A DNA stretch of 64,000 nucleotides from CAVPHV01 sp963821095 (GCA_963821095.1 CAWGCJ010000004.1:308984-372983), one strand, 5' to 3'; positions 35,556 to 46,896 are shown, numbered from the stretch's first letter. Notes: generated by a model from the letters alone, not told the origin. Program-made: numbers and translations.

Positions 35556-36759
35556 GTATCAGGTCAACCGCCTCTCGTTCACCGTGTGGTCTGCGACCAC
35601 CGCGCTCGGCGTCGTCGCCCTGTTGCAGACATCGGAACCGATCGTGGCGATCCTGGTTGGTGCGGTGTCCATCAGCCTTGCCCAGATCGTCACCGTCCCT
35701 GCTCCGAGCGGCGAACAGCTACCGCTCGGAGTCGGAGTCGCCGTTGCGGTACCTCTGATCGTTGATGACGTGGGAGCGGTTGTTGCCATTTACGCGCTCG
35801 GCATGGCCGGCTCGTGGGTGGTCTTCGCTTTCCGGCGACAGGAGCGTGTCATGCTTTCGTCGCGTTTTGTATCCGAGACGCTGGCGCTCGCTGCCTTTGG
35901 CGGCGTCTTCTACGGCGTCGAGGCGGTGTTTAATGCCAATGGCCAGACGGGGGACTGGGCTCAGTTGCTTGGGGTCGCCGCCGCCGGGATCGCGTGGTAC
36001 GTGGTGAGGGCCTTTCTCCGTTCCTTGGTCGGTTTCGAGCGCGATGACATCTCGGCTCGCTACTTGTGGCTGCTCGCCCTCGAGGACTGGACGGCGGTCG
36101 TCAGTCTGTTTGTGGCGGGAGCGCTCTTCGGGTTTGCGTGGCCCGTCATGGGGATTTGGGCGATTCCGGTAGCCGTCCTGCCCTATGCGTTCAGCCACCT
36201 TGCTTTCGTGCGATATCACAGCACAAAGGTCACCTACGGGCAGACGATTCGGGCATTGGCCCAGATCCCCGAAGTCGCCGGCCTCGCCCCTTCCGGGCAT
36301 TCGGCTCGGACGTCCGATCTCTCCCTCGCCGTCGCACGAGAGTTGGGCATGCATCCGCACCAGGTCGCCGAACTCGAGTACGCCTCGCTTGTTCACGACA
36401 TCGGTCGGATCACCCTGAATGAGCCCGCCATTTTGCGAGCGGGGTACACCGACGAGGACATCGCCCGCTGGGGAGCGCAGATTGTCGCCGAAGCCCCGCA
36501 CCTGGAGCGGGTCGCCGAACTTGTTCGGGATCAGCATCGGCCGTACCGGCGAGCCGGTCAGGAGCGTGACCCGCAACTGCCATTGGCCACCAAGATCATC
36601 AAGGTCGCCAGTGCCTACGACCAAGGCCTGCATGAGCTGGGGTTGCCGGCGGTGGATGCTCTCGAGCAGATCCATCGCGGCTCGGCGTATGACTTCGATC
36701 CCGAGGTGGCCGCGTCGCTGCGCCGGGTGCTCGTCCATCGCGGCGACGTCAGCGCCTGA
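35548..36759 (+). CDS. Second membrane HD-domain protein, divergent HD-GYP
   Basis: 403 aa with about six membrane helices (10-215) and a C-terminal HD domain. HSARTSDLSLAVARELGMHP and LVHDIGRITLNEP keep the HD dyad, but the second half reads DQHRPYRRAGQ where the first protein has HHAHYDGKGYK. Metal ligands are therefore partly lost, and ADSFDAMTS becomes ASAYDQGL. It is likely a degenerate partner that modulates the first enzyme. The two proteins share topology, so an old duplication is plausible. Confidence 0.78.
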   Translation: MAEYQVNRLSFTVWSATTALGVVALLQTSEPIVAILVGAVSISLAQIVTVPAPSGEQLPLGVGVAVAVPLIVDDVGAVVAIYALGMAGSWVVFAFRRQERVMLSSRFVSETLALAAFGGVFYGVEAVFNANGQTGDWAQLLGVAAAGIAWYVVRAFLRSLVGFERDDISARYLWLLALEDWTAVVSLFVAGALFGFAWPVMGIWAIPVAVLPYAFSHLAFVRYHSTKVTYGQTIRALAQIPEVAGLAPSGHSARTSDLSLAVARELGMHPHQVAELEYASLVHDIGRITLNEPAILRAGYTDEDIARWGAQIVAEAPHLERVAELVRDQHRPYRRAGQERDPQLPLATKIIKVASAYDQGLHELGLPAVDALEQIHRGSAYDFDPEVAASLRRVLVHRGDVSA

Positions 36760-36824
36760 CAGCTTCGGGTTTCGCAGCATTGCCTGGCGGTCGGCGCGCC
36801 GACCTTGCTGTTGGCTGGATTTGC

Positions 36825-37385
36825 CTAGCGGTCGGCGGCGCTACCGGGAATGCCCTGGACTCGGTGGCGAAAGAGCTTCACCGGTTGCTGCATCTGATCC
36901 TCAACGAACACGCCGAGTCCGATCGCGAAGAACACATCGCCGAGAGAGATCACGCTGCCCGGGAGCGGAATGATGTCGGCAAGGAAGGGGAGCCTGGTCG
37001 TGGTGTCGAGCACAACATGCTTGGCGTCGAGCACCAACGCGCCGGTGTTGCCGGCCAGTTCGGCTGCCTCGGGGAGGACGGGCATGCCCTGGTTGAGGGC
37101 GATCACCGTGAAGTTCATCAGGACGCCGATGCCGGCGATCCACATCCCGGCTTCGTTGCGATTCAGCCAGACGACGACGAGGAGCGGTAGGTACGAGAAC
37201 AGAACGAGAGAGACGGCGAGGTCGGGATTTGAATCGGGCACGTAGTTGGCGGCGATTTGCACCCCGAAGCCGATGACGAGGAGCCACCATCCCTTGGCGT
37301 AGATCTCTGTCAGGTTCGACAGTTTGCCGCCTCGAAAAAGTGAGACGATCACAGAGAACACGAGGACGACGACCAACCACGTCAT
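36825..37385 (-). CDS. DUF5317 family membrane protein
   Basis: 186 aa with about five hydrophobic segments (MTWLVVVLVFSVIVSLFRGG at the start; LAVSLVLFSYLPLLVVVWLNR; IAGIGVLMNFTVIALNQGMPV). The pattern NLTEIYAKGWWLL, NFTVIALNQGMPV and LPGSVISLGDVFFAIGLG is that of DUF5317 proteins, widespread in actinobacteria and clostridia and without a known function. The protein is convergent with the HD gene, divergent from the enoyl-CoA hydratase. Confidence 0.85.
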   Translation of the reverse strand: MTWLVVVLVFSVIVSLFRGGKLSNLTEIYAKGWWLLVIGFGVQIAANYVPDSNPDLAVSLVLFSYLPLLVVVWLNRNEAGMWIAGIGVLMNFTVIALNQGMPVLPEAAELAGNTGALVLDAKHVVLDTTTRLPFLADIIPLPGSVISLGDVFFAIGLGVFVEDQMQQPVKLFRHRVQGIPGSAADR

Positions 37386-37515
37386 ACTTCGACGTTAGTG
37401 GCCCTTTTGGTGCTGGGAGCCCGATTCGGGCGGGTTTGTCGGCTTCTTAACCTCCCGGAAACATCGGGGACGCAGGTCTCGGTATGCTCGCCGCTGAACC
37501 AGAAGGAGGACGCGG

Positions 37516-38283
37516 ATGCTGCGGTATGAGTCCGAAGGGCCGCGCGCCGTGGTCACCATCGACGACCCTGAGCGCCACAATCCGCTGTCCAACGAGGTAA
37601 TGGCGGGACTGGCAGCCACGGTAGCTCGTGCCGCCGCGGACGAGACCATTCGGGTCGTGATCATCACCGGTGCCGGGGATAGGGCGTTTTCTGCGGGCGG
37701 CGACCTTTCGGGCGGATTCATGGACACGCCGATCGGCCAGCACGGCGACCGTGGTGCCCTTGCCGACCTGTTCCGCAGCTTGCGCCGCTGCCCGAAACCA
37801 ACGATTGCACGCGTCAACGGTCACGCCCTCGGCGGTGGGTTTGGCCTGGCGGCGGCTTGCGACATTGTGATCGCAGCCGAAGGCGCGCTGCTGGGAACCC
37901 CAGAGATACGGGTCGGTTTGTGGCCGATGATGATCAGCGCGGTGCTCAAACCGCTGGTTCCCCAGAAGGCGCTGTTTGAGATGATGGCGACCGGCCGCCG
38001 CATTTCTGCCGACGAGGCCATGCGTCTCGGGGTGGTCTCGCGAGTAGTGCCGGCAGAAGACCTCGACAGTGCAGTCGACGAGACCGTGGAAGCTCTGTTG
38101 CGATACAGTCCGGCGACGCTGGCTCTGGGCAAAAGCGCCTTCTACGCCATCGAGGACATGGATCTCGATACGGCGCTCGACCATCTCCACATCGGCCTGA
38201 CCGCAACGGGGACCACCGAGGACGCCGCCGAGGGTATCGCCGCCTTCATCGGCAAACGTGACGCGGATTGGAAGGGACGCTGA
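37516..38283 (+). CDS. Enoyl-CoA hydratase/isomerase family protein
   Basis: 255 aa crotonase-fold enzyme with AAGGAGG before the ATG and a TATGCT -10-like box about 30 bases upstream. The oxyanion-hole segments are AFSAGGDLSGG and NGHALGGGFGLAAACD, and TPEIRVGLWP carries one conserved Glu position. It probably hydrates enoyl-CoA thioesters or catalyses a related reaction in fatty or aromatic acid breakdown. It stands alone, without other beta-oxidation genes nearby, so its pathway is open. It is followed by a family A hairpin. Confidence 0.88.
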   Translation: MLRYESEGPRAVVTIDDPERHNPLSNEVMAGLAATVARAAADETIRVVIITGAGDRAFSAGGDLSGGFMDTPIGQHGDRGALADLFRSLRRCPKPTIARVNGHALGGGFGLAAACDIVIAAEGALLGTPEIRVGLWPMMISAVLKPLVPQKALFEMMATGRRISADEAMRLGVVSRVVPAEDLDSAVDETVEALLRYSPATLALGKSAFYAIEDMDLDTALDHLHIGLTATGTTEDAAEGIAAFIGKRDADWKGR

Positions 38284-38285
38284 AG

Positions 38286-38338
38286 GGGATTCTGGCCGAC
38301 AATGGCGCAGCATGATGCGCATATGTCCGCCAGAACCC
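38286..38338. repeat. Nested inverted repeat, family A copy 2
   Basis: Arms GGGATTCTGGCCGACA and GTCCGCCAGAACCC pair with one mismatch and one bulge around an inner stem GCGCA/TGCGC. Sequence and layout match copy 1 at 2521-2570. It again lies between convergent genes, so it probably works as a bidirectional terminator. Confidence 0.75.
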
Positions 38339-38344
38339 TCTCGG

Positions 38345-38968
38345 TCAGCCCAGGTTCTCGGTGAGGAAGGTGTCGATGTCGGCGGCGGTGATGGCGCCGA
38401 TGATCACGTCGAGGATCACGCCATCGGACGAGATCAGGTAGGTCGATGGCATCCCGAGCGCCGGGTAACCGTCCTCGACCATGTCGTCCTCATCGAACCC
38501 GATGGTGTACTGCACGTCGATCTCATGGGCGAATTCGGTGGCGTCGGCGGTTGAGTCCTGCACCGCGACGCCGATGAACTCCACGTCCGGGTGGCTTTGT
38601 GCCGCGACGTCGATGTCGGGCATCTCGGCCCGGCAAGGGAAGCACCACGATGCCCATAGGTTCAAAAACACCGGTCGCCCGTCCTCGGCGAGGTGCGTCG
38701 AGAGGGTGAACGTGTCGCCGTCGAGCGTCGGCACGGTGAAGTCGGGCGCCTGATCCTCGGCGGCCGGTGCATCACCCGCCAGCGATGACAGGTCGGCAAA
38801 CGTGGTCGAGGGGGTGGCGTCGTCGCTGCTGAACAAGACGACGCCGATGCCGGCCAGGGCTCCGACCATTACCACACCAGCGAGCCAGATCACCCAACGC
38901 GGCAGACGGCGTGGCTGGGGCGCTTCCGGCCCGCCCGGTGCAGGGGAAAGGTCGTGATCGTTGGTCAT
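38345..38968 (-). CDS. Membrane-anchored TlpA-type thioredoxin-fold protein
   Basis: 207 aa with a cytoplasmic Pro-rich start, one membrane helix (about 25-46) and an external thioredoxin domain: APDFTVPTLDGDTFTLS, FLNLWASWCFPCRAEMP with the redox-active WCFPC, and MPSTYLISSDG holding the cis-Pro. It should reduce or oxidise disulfides outside the membrane, for example in cytochrome c maturation or extracellular proteins such as the cysteine-bearing RTX-transglycosylase encoded immediately upstream on the same strand; the pairing is inference. Confidence 0.88.
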   Translation of the reverse strand: MTNDHDLSPAPGGPEAPQPRRLPRWVIWLAGVVMVGALAGIGVVLFSSDDATPSTTFADLSSLAGDAPAAEDQAPDFTVPTLDGDTFTLSTHLAEDGRPVFLNLWASWCFPCRAEMPDIDVAAQSHPDVEFIGVAVQDSTADATEFAHEIDVQYTIGFDEDDMVEDGYPALGMPSTYLISSDGVILDVIIGAITAADIDTFLTENLG

Positions 38969-39028
38969 GGTGACGCGACGTTAGTAGTCGGTTCGCGCTG
39001 AGCACAGGCCTGAAGGCGTCATGTCGCC

Positions 39029-39808
39029 TTATGGCGCGCAGCCGCCCCAGGGGCTCCAGTTGTCGTAGTAGTCGTAGAGCCAGTACGTCGCCGCAATGTT
39101 TGCTTCGGGGTGGAAGGCCGTCGCTCCCGGCCAGCCGGCATTGGCCGCCCGTCCCGGCCAATACGACTCGAGATGCTGGAAGAGACCGAGCGGCGGGTTG
39201 CTGCCCGGGCCAACTGCGAATGGGTTGCCACGGCTTTCACACTCCATGACACCGAGAGCGTTGTCGGTTTCCCCGATGTCGCCGAAGTAGACGTCGACGA
39301 GGTCGCGCCACTCTTCGACATCGCGGATCCCGCGGTAGTCCATTTCGCAGCCCTTCTCCGTTTCTGCGATGCAGACGTCGGCGCCGGACTTGCCGTTGAC
39401 CGAATCGGTGGATTGGTTGCCGTAGACCCAGTCGTTGCCGATCCCGCCCTTGATGGTGTCGGCGCCCGTGCCACCTTTCAGCAAGTCGTGGCCGAGGCCT
39501 CCGAAGATGCGGTCTGCGCCGCCACCGCCTTCGATCCGGTCGCCGCCCGGTCCTCCGCAGATGATGTCGTCGCCCCCGAGTCCGTAGATGACATCCTTGC
39601 CTTCGAGGCCGGCAATGACATCAGGCCCATCGGTGCCGGTGATGGTGTCGTTGCCGTCCGTGCCCGCATGGGTCGCCGCGAGCCCGAGACACGTGACGCC
39701 CCTCGCGGCGTCCGCCTCCGGAGCGGTGGTCAAGGCGATGGCGAGGGTGGCCAGGGCGACGAGAGCTGCGGCGACAAGCCGTGCGGTGTTGGTCGTTGTG
39801 AGGTTCAC
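39029..39808 (-). CDS. Secreted RTX-repeat protein with transglycosylase-like domain
   Basis: 259 aa. Signal peptide to about 35 (ADAARG), then about 8 hemolysin-type calcium-binding nonapeptides (50-132: GTDGNDTITG, GLGGDDIICG, GGGGADRIFG, GGIGNDWVYG), then a C-terminal SLT/RPF-like domain with catalytic Glu191 in MECESRGNP and GLFQHLESYW. Six cysteines or so suggest disulfides. Calcium may fold or localise it at the cell surface. Fusion of RTX repeats in front of a muralytic domain is unusual. ANIAATYWLYD parallels ANVASAAWLVD of the 29609 protein. Confidence 0.82.
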   Translation of the reverse strand: MNLTTTNTARLVAAALVALATLAIALTTAPEADAARGVTCLGLAATHAGTDGNDTITGTDGPDVIAGLEGKDVIYGLGGDDIICGGPGGDRIEGGGGADRIFGGLGHDLLKGGTGADTIKGGIGNDWVYGNQSTDSVNGKSGADVCIAETEKGCEMDYRGIRDVEEWRDLVDVYFGDIGETDNALGVMECESRGNPFAVGPGSNPPLGLFQHLESYWPGRAANAGWPGATAFHPEANIAATYWLYDYYDNWSPWGGCAP

Positions 39809-39876
39809 GGCGTGTGATCGTAGTCGTGGTCTGGATTCATGCGAGGTGGGTCATCCATACGTTGGGAGCGGTCCGA

Positions 39877-40305
39877 CTAGTTCGTGGAATCGTTGCGCAG
39901 CGGTGCGGTGATGCGCCATGCACCCCAGAGTGCAGCTGCGATCACGGCGCCGCCAATGACGGCGAAGGTCCAGGTTGGGGCGTCGGCGTGGGATGCGTAG
40001 GACATGGCGAGCGTTGCCGCCGCGCCGGTGGCAAAGAGACCGGCGAATCCGGCCAACGTGATTCCCGCAGCTGCGCCGGCCGAACGTGTCGCCCGCGCCG
40101 TGCCATAGAGGATCCATCCGAGCATCCCGGCGAGACCGGCGAGGAACGCCAACCAGGCCACGGGGTTCGAGACCTGGGTCCACACCAGAACGGTGCCCAC
40201 GAATGCCCCCAGGATGAACCAACGCCTTTCCGAAATGGACTGGAGCGGATTCTGAAGCGTTGCGGTACGGGCGAATGTGGGGTTTGCGTCGAGTTTGGTT
40301 GCCAC
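39877..40305 (-). CDS. Small multi-pass membrane protein
   Basis: 142 aa from GTG 40305, chosen because AGGAGG stands 8 bases upstream; an upstream ATG would add 21 residues without support. Four hydrophobic segments (FILGAFVGTVLVW, VAWLAFLAGLAGMLGWILYG, AAGITLAGFAGLFATGAAA, FAVIGGAVIAAALWGAW) and short loops. No family is recognised. It is divergent from the Rossmann-fold gene. Confidence 0.75.
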   Translation of the reverse strand: MATKLDANPTFARTATLQNPLQSISERRWFILGAFVGTVLVWTQVSNPVAWLAFLAGLAGMLGWILYGTARATRSAGAAAGITLAGFAGLFATGAAATLAMSYASHADAPTWTFAVIGGAVIAAALWGAWRITAPLRNDSTN

Positions 40306-40490
40306 GGTGTTTTCCTCCTGCGGGCCTTCCCACAGCATCGGCCCGAAACGGGGAATTCTTGAATTCACCAGCGGAAGGATGGTGGATTCGCCGACAGGCC
40401 CATCGATGAGGGCAGGAAGCCCGTGGCGTCGTCACGGGCCATCCCATATCGTGATGCAGGTCACATTTGCCGCGTAGACAGGGAGTAGGG

Positions 40491-42170
40491 ATGGACCGCA
40501 GCTTTCTCGTGCTCGGTGGTGCCGGTCTTGTCGGCTACCAAGTCGCCCGTCAGATCGCCGCCGAGTTGCGGCCGGAGCGGATCGTGATCGCGTCGCGTAC
40601 CGAGGCCAGCGTCGAACTTGCCGTGGGCCGTCTACGAGCCGAGATCCCGGGAGTCGACGTCGTCGGCGAATGGGGTGACGTGTTCGTCCGCGAGGAGTAC
40701 GCCCGGCAGGGCCGTTCCGAGTTGCTGGCCGATCCGGAGGCGCGGGAGGGGATCTTTGCTGATCTGCTCGGCCCGATCGACGATGCCTTTGCGGCCAGCC
40801 GGCTCGCTCATCTCTTCGAGCGGTACCGGCCCGACGTTGTCGTTGATGCGGTGAATACCGCAACGGCGATCAGCTATCAGGATGTGTACACCGCCTCGGT
40901 GGTGGCGAAACAGAGCATTGAGGCCGGTCCAGCTGCCTCAAACGCTTCCGACCGCTGGCCTGAGATCGAAGGCGACGTCGAGTCGCTGATCCTGTCACAG
41001 TCGGTTCCGCAACTGATCCGACACATTCTGATTCTGCATCGCGCCGCCCGCGAGGCGGGAACCCGTCTCTATGTGAAGGTGGGGACGACCGGGACCGGGG
41101 GTATGGGGCTCAATATCCCCTATACCCACAGTGAGGACCGACCGTCGGCGAAACTGATGACCAAGACGGCCGTCGCCTTTGCCCACACCGGCCTGTTGTT
41201 TCTGATGGCACGGACCGATCGTGGGCCCGCCGTCAAGGAACTCAAGCCGGCGGCCCTCATTGGATACGCCGCGGTGGCCTATCGAACCATCCGCGAGCAG
41301 GGCCAACCCGTGATCCGTTACCGAGCCCGCCGCATTTGGCTCGACCATCAGCTCGAACTGACCATGGATGCTGAGGCATTTGAGCCGCTCGGCGAAGTCG
41401 AGATACCCGTCGTCGACACGGGCGAGAACGGCGTGTTCACCAAGGGCGAATTCGAGGCCATCACCTCGATCGGGCAGATGGAGTTCGTAACCCCGGAGGA
41501 GATCGCAGCCTTGGTCGTCGCCGAGATTCGAGGGGCAAATACCGGCCGCGACGTCATCGGGGCGCTTGACGGCTCGGTGCTCGGACCTTCGTACCGCGGC
41601 GGGGTCCTCCGCCATCAGGCGCTCGATGTCTTGCGTCGTCTCGAGGAGGAGACGGGCACACACTCGGTGGCGCTCGGCCAGCTTGGCCCGCCCGAACTGT
41701 CGAAGCTGCTCTGGGAGGCAGAATTGTTGCGCTTGGAGTTCGGCACGCTCACCGCAGTCGCCGCGGCGTCGCCCGACGAGGTCAGTGCCCGCGTGACGTC
41801 TCGGCTCGAGGCGATGCCCGACCTCTGCGACACGGTCACTTCCCTGGGGATCGGAGTCCTGGACGCCGACGGTGCAGCGTTGCGACGGGGCCCACGGCTG
41901 AGGATTCCGGAGGTGGCGGGCACCAACGTCGTCCCGGTTTCGGCCGCTGAGCGGGATGCCTGGGCCGACAAGGGATGGGTTGATCTGCGGCCGAGCAACT
42001 TCGCTCGCTGGCAAGACCGGTTCGCCGCAATGCATGCAGCCGGACCGCCCGATCCGGCGGCCGGCACCGATGATGTGCGACTCGATCGCTACGCCCTCGA
42101 CACGATCGAGATTGGCGCCGTCGTCGCCTGGGTCTTGGCCAACGAGCACGACGGCTACCGCATCAAGTAG
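40491..42170 (+). CDS. Large NAD(P)-binding Rossmann-fold protein
   Basis: 559 aa from ATG 40491 (MDRSFLVLGGAGLVGYQVAR), with GGGAG upstream. LGGAGLVGYQVARQI is an extended-SDR/epimerase-type nucleotide-binding loop, followed by RIVIASRT and later VVDAVNTAT. VKVGTTGTGGMGLNIPYTHSEDRPS looks like the catalytic region, but the usual YxxxK is not obvious. The C-terminal 200 residues have no recognised domain. The enzyme is likely an oxidoreductase or epimerase of unknown substrate. It is followed by a family B hairpin. Confidence 0.72.
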   Translation: MDRSFLVLGGAGLVGYQVARQIAAELRPERIVIASRTEASVELAVGRLRAEIPGVDVVGEWGDVFVREEYARQGRSELLADPEAREGIFADLLGPIDDAFAASRLAHLFERYRPDVVVDAVNTATAISYQDVYTASVVAKQSIEAGPAASNASDRWPEIEGDVESLILSQSVPQLIRHILILHRAAREAGTRLYVKVGTTGTGGMGLNIPYTHSEDRPSAKLMTKTAVAFAHTGLLFLMARTDRGPAVKELKPAALIGYAAVAYRTIREQGQPVIRYRARRIWLDHQLELTMDAEAFEPLGEVEIPVVDTGENGVFTKGEFEAITSIGQMEFVTPEEIAALVVAEIRGANTGRDVIGALDGSVLGPSYRGGVLRHQALDVLRRLEEETGTHSVALGQLGPPELSKLLWEAELLRLEFGTLTAVAAASPDEVSARVTSRLEAMPDLCDTVTSLGIGVLDADGAALRRGPRLRIPEVAGTNVVPVSAAERDAWADKGWVDLRPSNFARWQDRFAAMHAAGPPDPAAGTDDVRLDRYALDTIEIGAVVAWVLANEHDGYRIK

Positions 42171-42187
42171 ACCGGAAGCGAACCTTT

Positions 42188-42235
42188 GTTCTTGCGTAGA
42201 TTCCGGCCCATATTGGCCGGAATCTACGCAAGAAC
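42188..42235. repeat. Inverted repeat, family B copy 2
   Basis: Perfect 21-bp arms (GTTCTTGCGTAGATTCCGGCC at 42188-42208, its complement at 42215-42235; written here as GTTCTTGCGTAGATTCC plus GGCC) with a CATATT loop. It follows the Rossmann-fold gene, as copy 1 at 13922-13973 follows the ABC ATPase. Confidence 0.8.
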
Positions 42236-42426
42236 GGGGGTGGCGCGCAGGCATCGACGAGACCCCTGACTGGCGGTACTTCGTCCGAGGCGACTGAGGT
42301 AAGAATCTCGGTTCTTTCGCTTGGGGCCAAACCGGGGTCTTCATTCCCCGACAAGGGAGCTGAGACCCCTCGGTAGAGTGTTCTGATACTGAGATCCGCG
42401 CCGCCGAGATGTACTGCGAGGGCCCA

Positions 42427-45168
<2,742 letters not shown>

Positions 45169-45177
<9 letters not shown>

Positions 45178-45193
45178 GCGAAGCTCACGAATC
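45169..45193 (+). terminator. Terminator-like hairpin after acnA
   Basis: GATTCGTGAGC and its complement GCTCACGAATC form an 11-bp perfect stem with a GAA loop. The stem contains the acnA stop codon, so the last codons are part of the hairpin. Confidence 0.65.
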
Positions 45194-45219
45194 CCGTTTG
45201 GCAGTTTATGGCCGAGCGT

Positions 45220-45233
45220 CCGTTTCGGAACGG
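45220..45233 (-). terminator. Small hairpin at the dipeptidase 3-prime end
   Basis: CCGTT-TCGG-AACGG, a 5-bp stem with a stable tetraloop, is 10 bases past the stop of the minus-strand dipeptidase gene and near the acnA hairpin. Terminator role is inferred from position. Confidence 0.35.
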
Positions 45234-45243
45234 GTGAGTCGGC

Positions 45244-46365
45244 TCAGCCCGCAGCCTGCTCGGCTGCTTCGAGGACGCGTAGGGTGTTGGCGCCGAGGAC
45301 CTTGCGGATGTCGGACTCAGACCAACTGCGGCGCAGCAGCTCCTCGGTGATGGCGGGGTAGCAGGAGACATCCTCGAGGCCCTGGGGGGTAAGGGTCATG
45401 CCGTCGAAGTCCGAGCCGAGGCCGACCGCATCGACTCCGGCCACCTCGGCAATGTGCTCGATGTGGTCGGCCACGTCACCGACATCTCCAACGTCGAGGT
45501 CGAGGCCGCCCTCGATGTGTTCCATCGCCTCGGCGATGGCGGCTTCGTCTCCAGCCAACTCCACTCGCAACTTTCGCCATGTCTCGAACATCTCGACCAT
45601 GGCGGCGGCAGTTTCAGCCACCACAAACCCAGGGAAGAACACGGCCATGACCACGCCGCCGCGCCGGCCGATCTCTGCCAACACGTCGTCCGGAACGTTG
45701 CGGGGATGCGGGGCCAACGCTGCTGCGTTCGAATGAGATGCAATCACCGGAGCCGCAGAGACGGCGAGGGCGTCTCGCATCGTGTCGGGGGCGACGTGGG
45801 ACAGGTCGACGAGCATGCCGAGGTCGTTCATGCGGCGTACGACGTCGCAGCCGAAGTCGGTGAGTCCGCCGTGTTGCGGATCGTCCGTGGCGGAGTCGGC
45901 CCAGGGGAGGGTGTCGCTGTGGGTGAGGGTCATGTACCGCACGCCTCGTTCGAACAGGACCGCAAGCTTGTCGAGCGAACCCTCGATGCTGTGGCCGCCT
46001 TCGGAACCCATCAATGATGCGATTCTGCCCTCCGAACGGATCCGGCGGACTTCGGTGGCGGTACCTGCCAACTCGAGACAAGGGTCGCGGGCCACCATGG
46101 CCTCGACGAGATCGATCTGGTCGAGGGTGCGCTGGAACGGCTCGGGGATGTCCGCCGGGACGTACACCGACCAGAACTGGGCGCCGATCCCTCCGGCGAG
46201 CATCCGGGGGATATCGGTGTGGTAGCCGGGCAGCGAGTCTCGCGGGTCGGCGAGGTCGAGATTGCCGTCGGCTGCGGTGCGCAGCTTCCAGGGCAGGTCG
46301 TTGTGTCCATCGATCACGGGCAGGTCGGCGTGAATGCGTCGCGCCGCGGACAAGAACTCAGCCAT
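45244..46365 (-). CDS. Membrane dipeptidase (peptidase family M19)
   Basis: 373 aa, no signal peptide. Zinc ligands of the renal-dipeptidase fold are visible: VIDGHNDLPW (HxD), SEGGHSIEG with the bridging Glu, VDLSHVAPDTM, and PVIASHSNAAAL; VGLGSDFDGM is the C-terminal Asp region. It hydrolyses dipeptides, including L-D or dehydropeptides in this family. A short basic start and lack of export signal imply a cytoplasmic enzyme, as usual for bacterial relatives. It could recycle wall peptides, which is inference. Confidence 0.9.
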   Translation of the reverse strand: MAEFLSAARRIHADLPVIDGHNDLPWKLRTAADGNLDLADPRDSLPGYHTDIPRMLAGGIGAQFWSVYVPADIPEPFQRTLDQIDLVEAMVARDPCLELAGTATEVRRIRSEGRIASLMGSEGGHSIEGSLDKLAVLFERGVRYMTLTHSDTLPWADSATDDPQHGGLTDFGCDVVRRMNDLGMLVDLSHVAPDTMRDALAVSAAPVIASHSNAAALAPHPRNVPDDVLAEIGRRGGVVMAVFFPGFVVAETAAAMVEMFETWRKLRVELAGDEAAIAEAMEHIEGGLDLDVGDVGDVADHIEHIAEVAGVDAVGLGSDFDGMTLTPQGLEDVSCYPAITEELLRRSWSESDIRKVLGANTLRVLEAAEQAAG

Positions 46366-46400
46366 TCGGGCAGACTACCCACCCCGCCGCCTGCCGGAGG

Positions 46401-46805
46401 TTACGTTGTCGTCTTCCGCGAGAGAACCCGGTCGGTGAGCTCTTGGTCGAAGGGGTAGTTCCAGATCTCGGCGATTTTGCCGTCGCGGAACCGGAAGCTC
46501 AGCACGGTCCACATCTCGGCAACCCCGTCGGCGGTCGCCGCCGTCGCCTTGTGCAAGCTGAAGCCACGGTCACCATCGACGGCGATTGCCTGGCGCTCAA
46601 CGTGGTACGTGCCCTCGGTTACGGCCATCAGATCGCCAAGCATGGCAATGACGCTGCTGGCCCCGGCATGGTCTCCGCTGGCGACGTCCGATCCGGCGCT
46701 ATGCCACTCGATGTCGTCGGTCCACAGATCCGGGATGGCGTAGGCGTCGTCTCCATCGAATAGCTCGTAGACCTGGCGAATAACCCCTGCGTAGTCGGAT
46801 TCCAT
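46401..46805 (-). CDS. SnoaL-like/NTF2-fold protein
   Basis: 134 aa starting at ATG 46805 with AGGAGAG upstream. YAGVIRQVYELFDGDD, WTDDIEWHS, a central beta region with AIAVDGDRGFSLHK and the ending FRFRDGKIAEIWNYPFD are typical for the NTF2-like SnoaL fold, where ketosteroid-isomerase-type enzymes and many uncharacterised small proteins belong. Substrate is unknown. It stands upstream of the dipeptidase on the same strand with a 35-base gap. Confidence 0.83.
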   Translation of the reverse strand: MESDYAGVIRQVYELFDGDDAYAIPDLWTDDIEWHSAGSDVASGDHAGASSVIAMLGDLMAVTEGTYHVERQAIAVDGDRGFSLHKATAATADGVAEMWTVLSFRFRDGKIAEIWNYPFDQELTDRVLSRKTTT

Positions 46806-46896
46806 CTCGTTCTCTCCTGTCCTACCCCAACCGTACGCCGATGGCTCCGGAAAGGTGAGAATCTTGCTCTGGCTTGGATCGCCGCTTGTTGCGGAT

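Noticed and set aside
40491..42170. Saccharopine dehydrogenase-type enzyme
   Set aside because: Only the nucleotide-binding loop is similar; the rest does not show the family's motifs.
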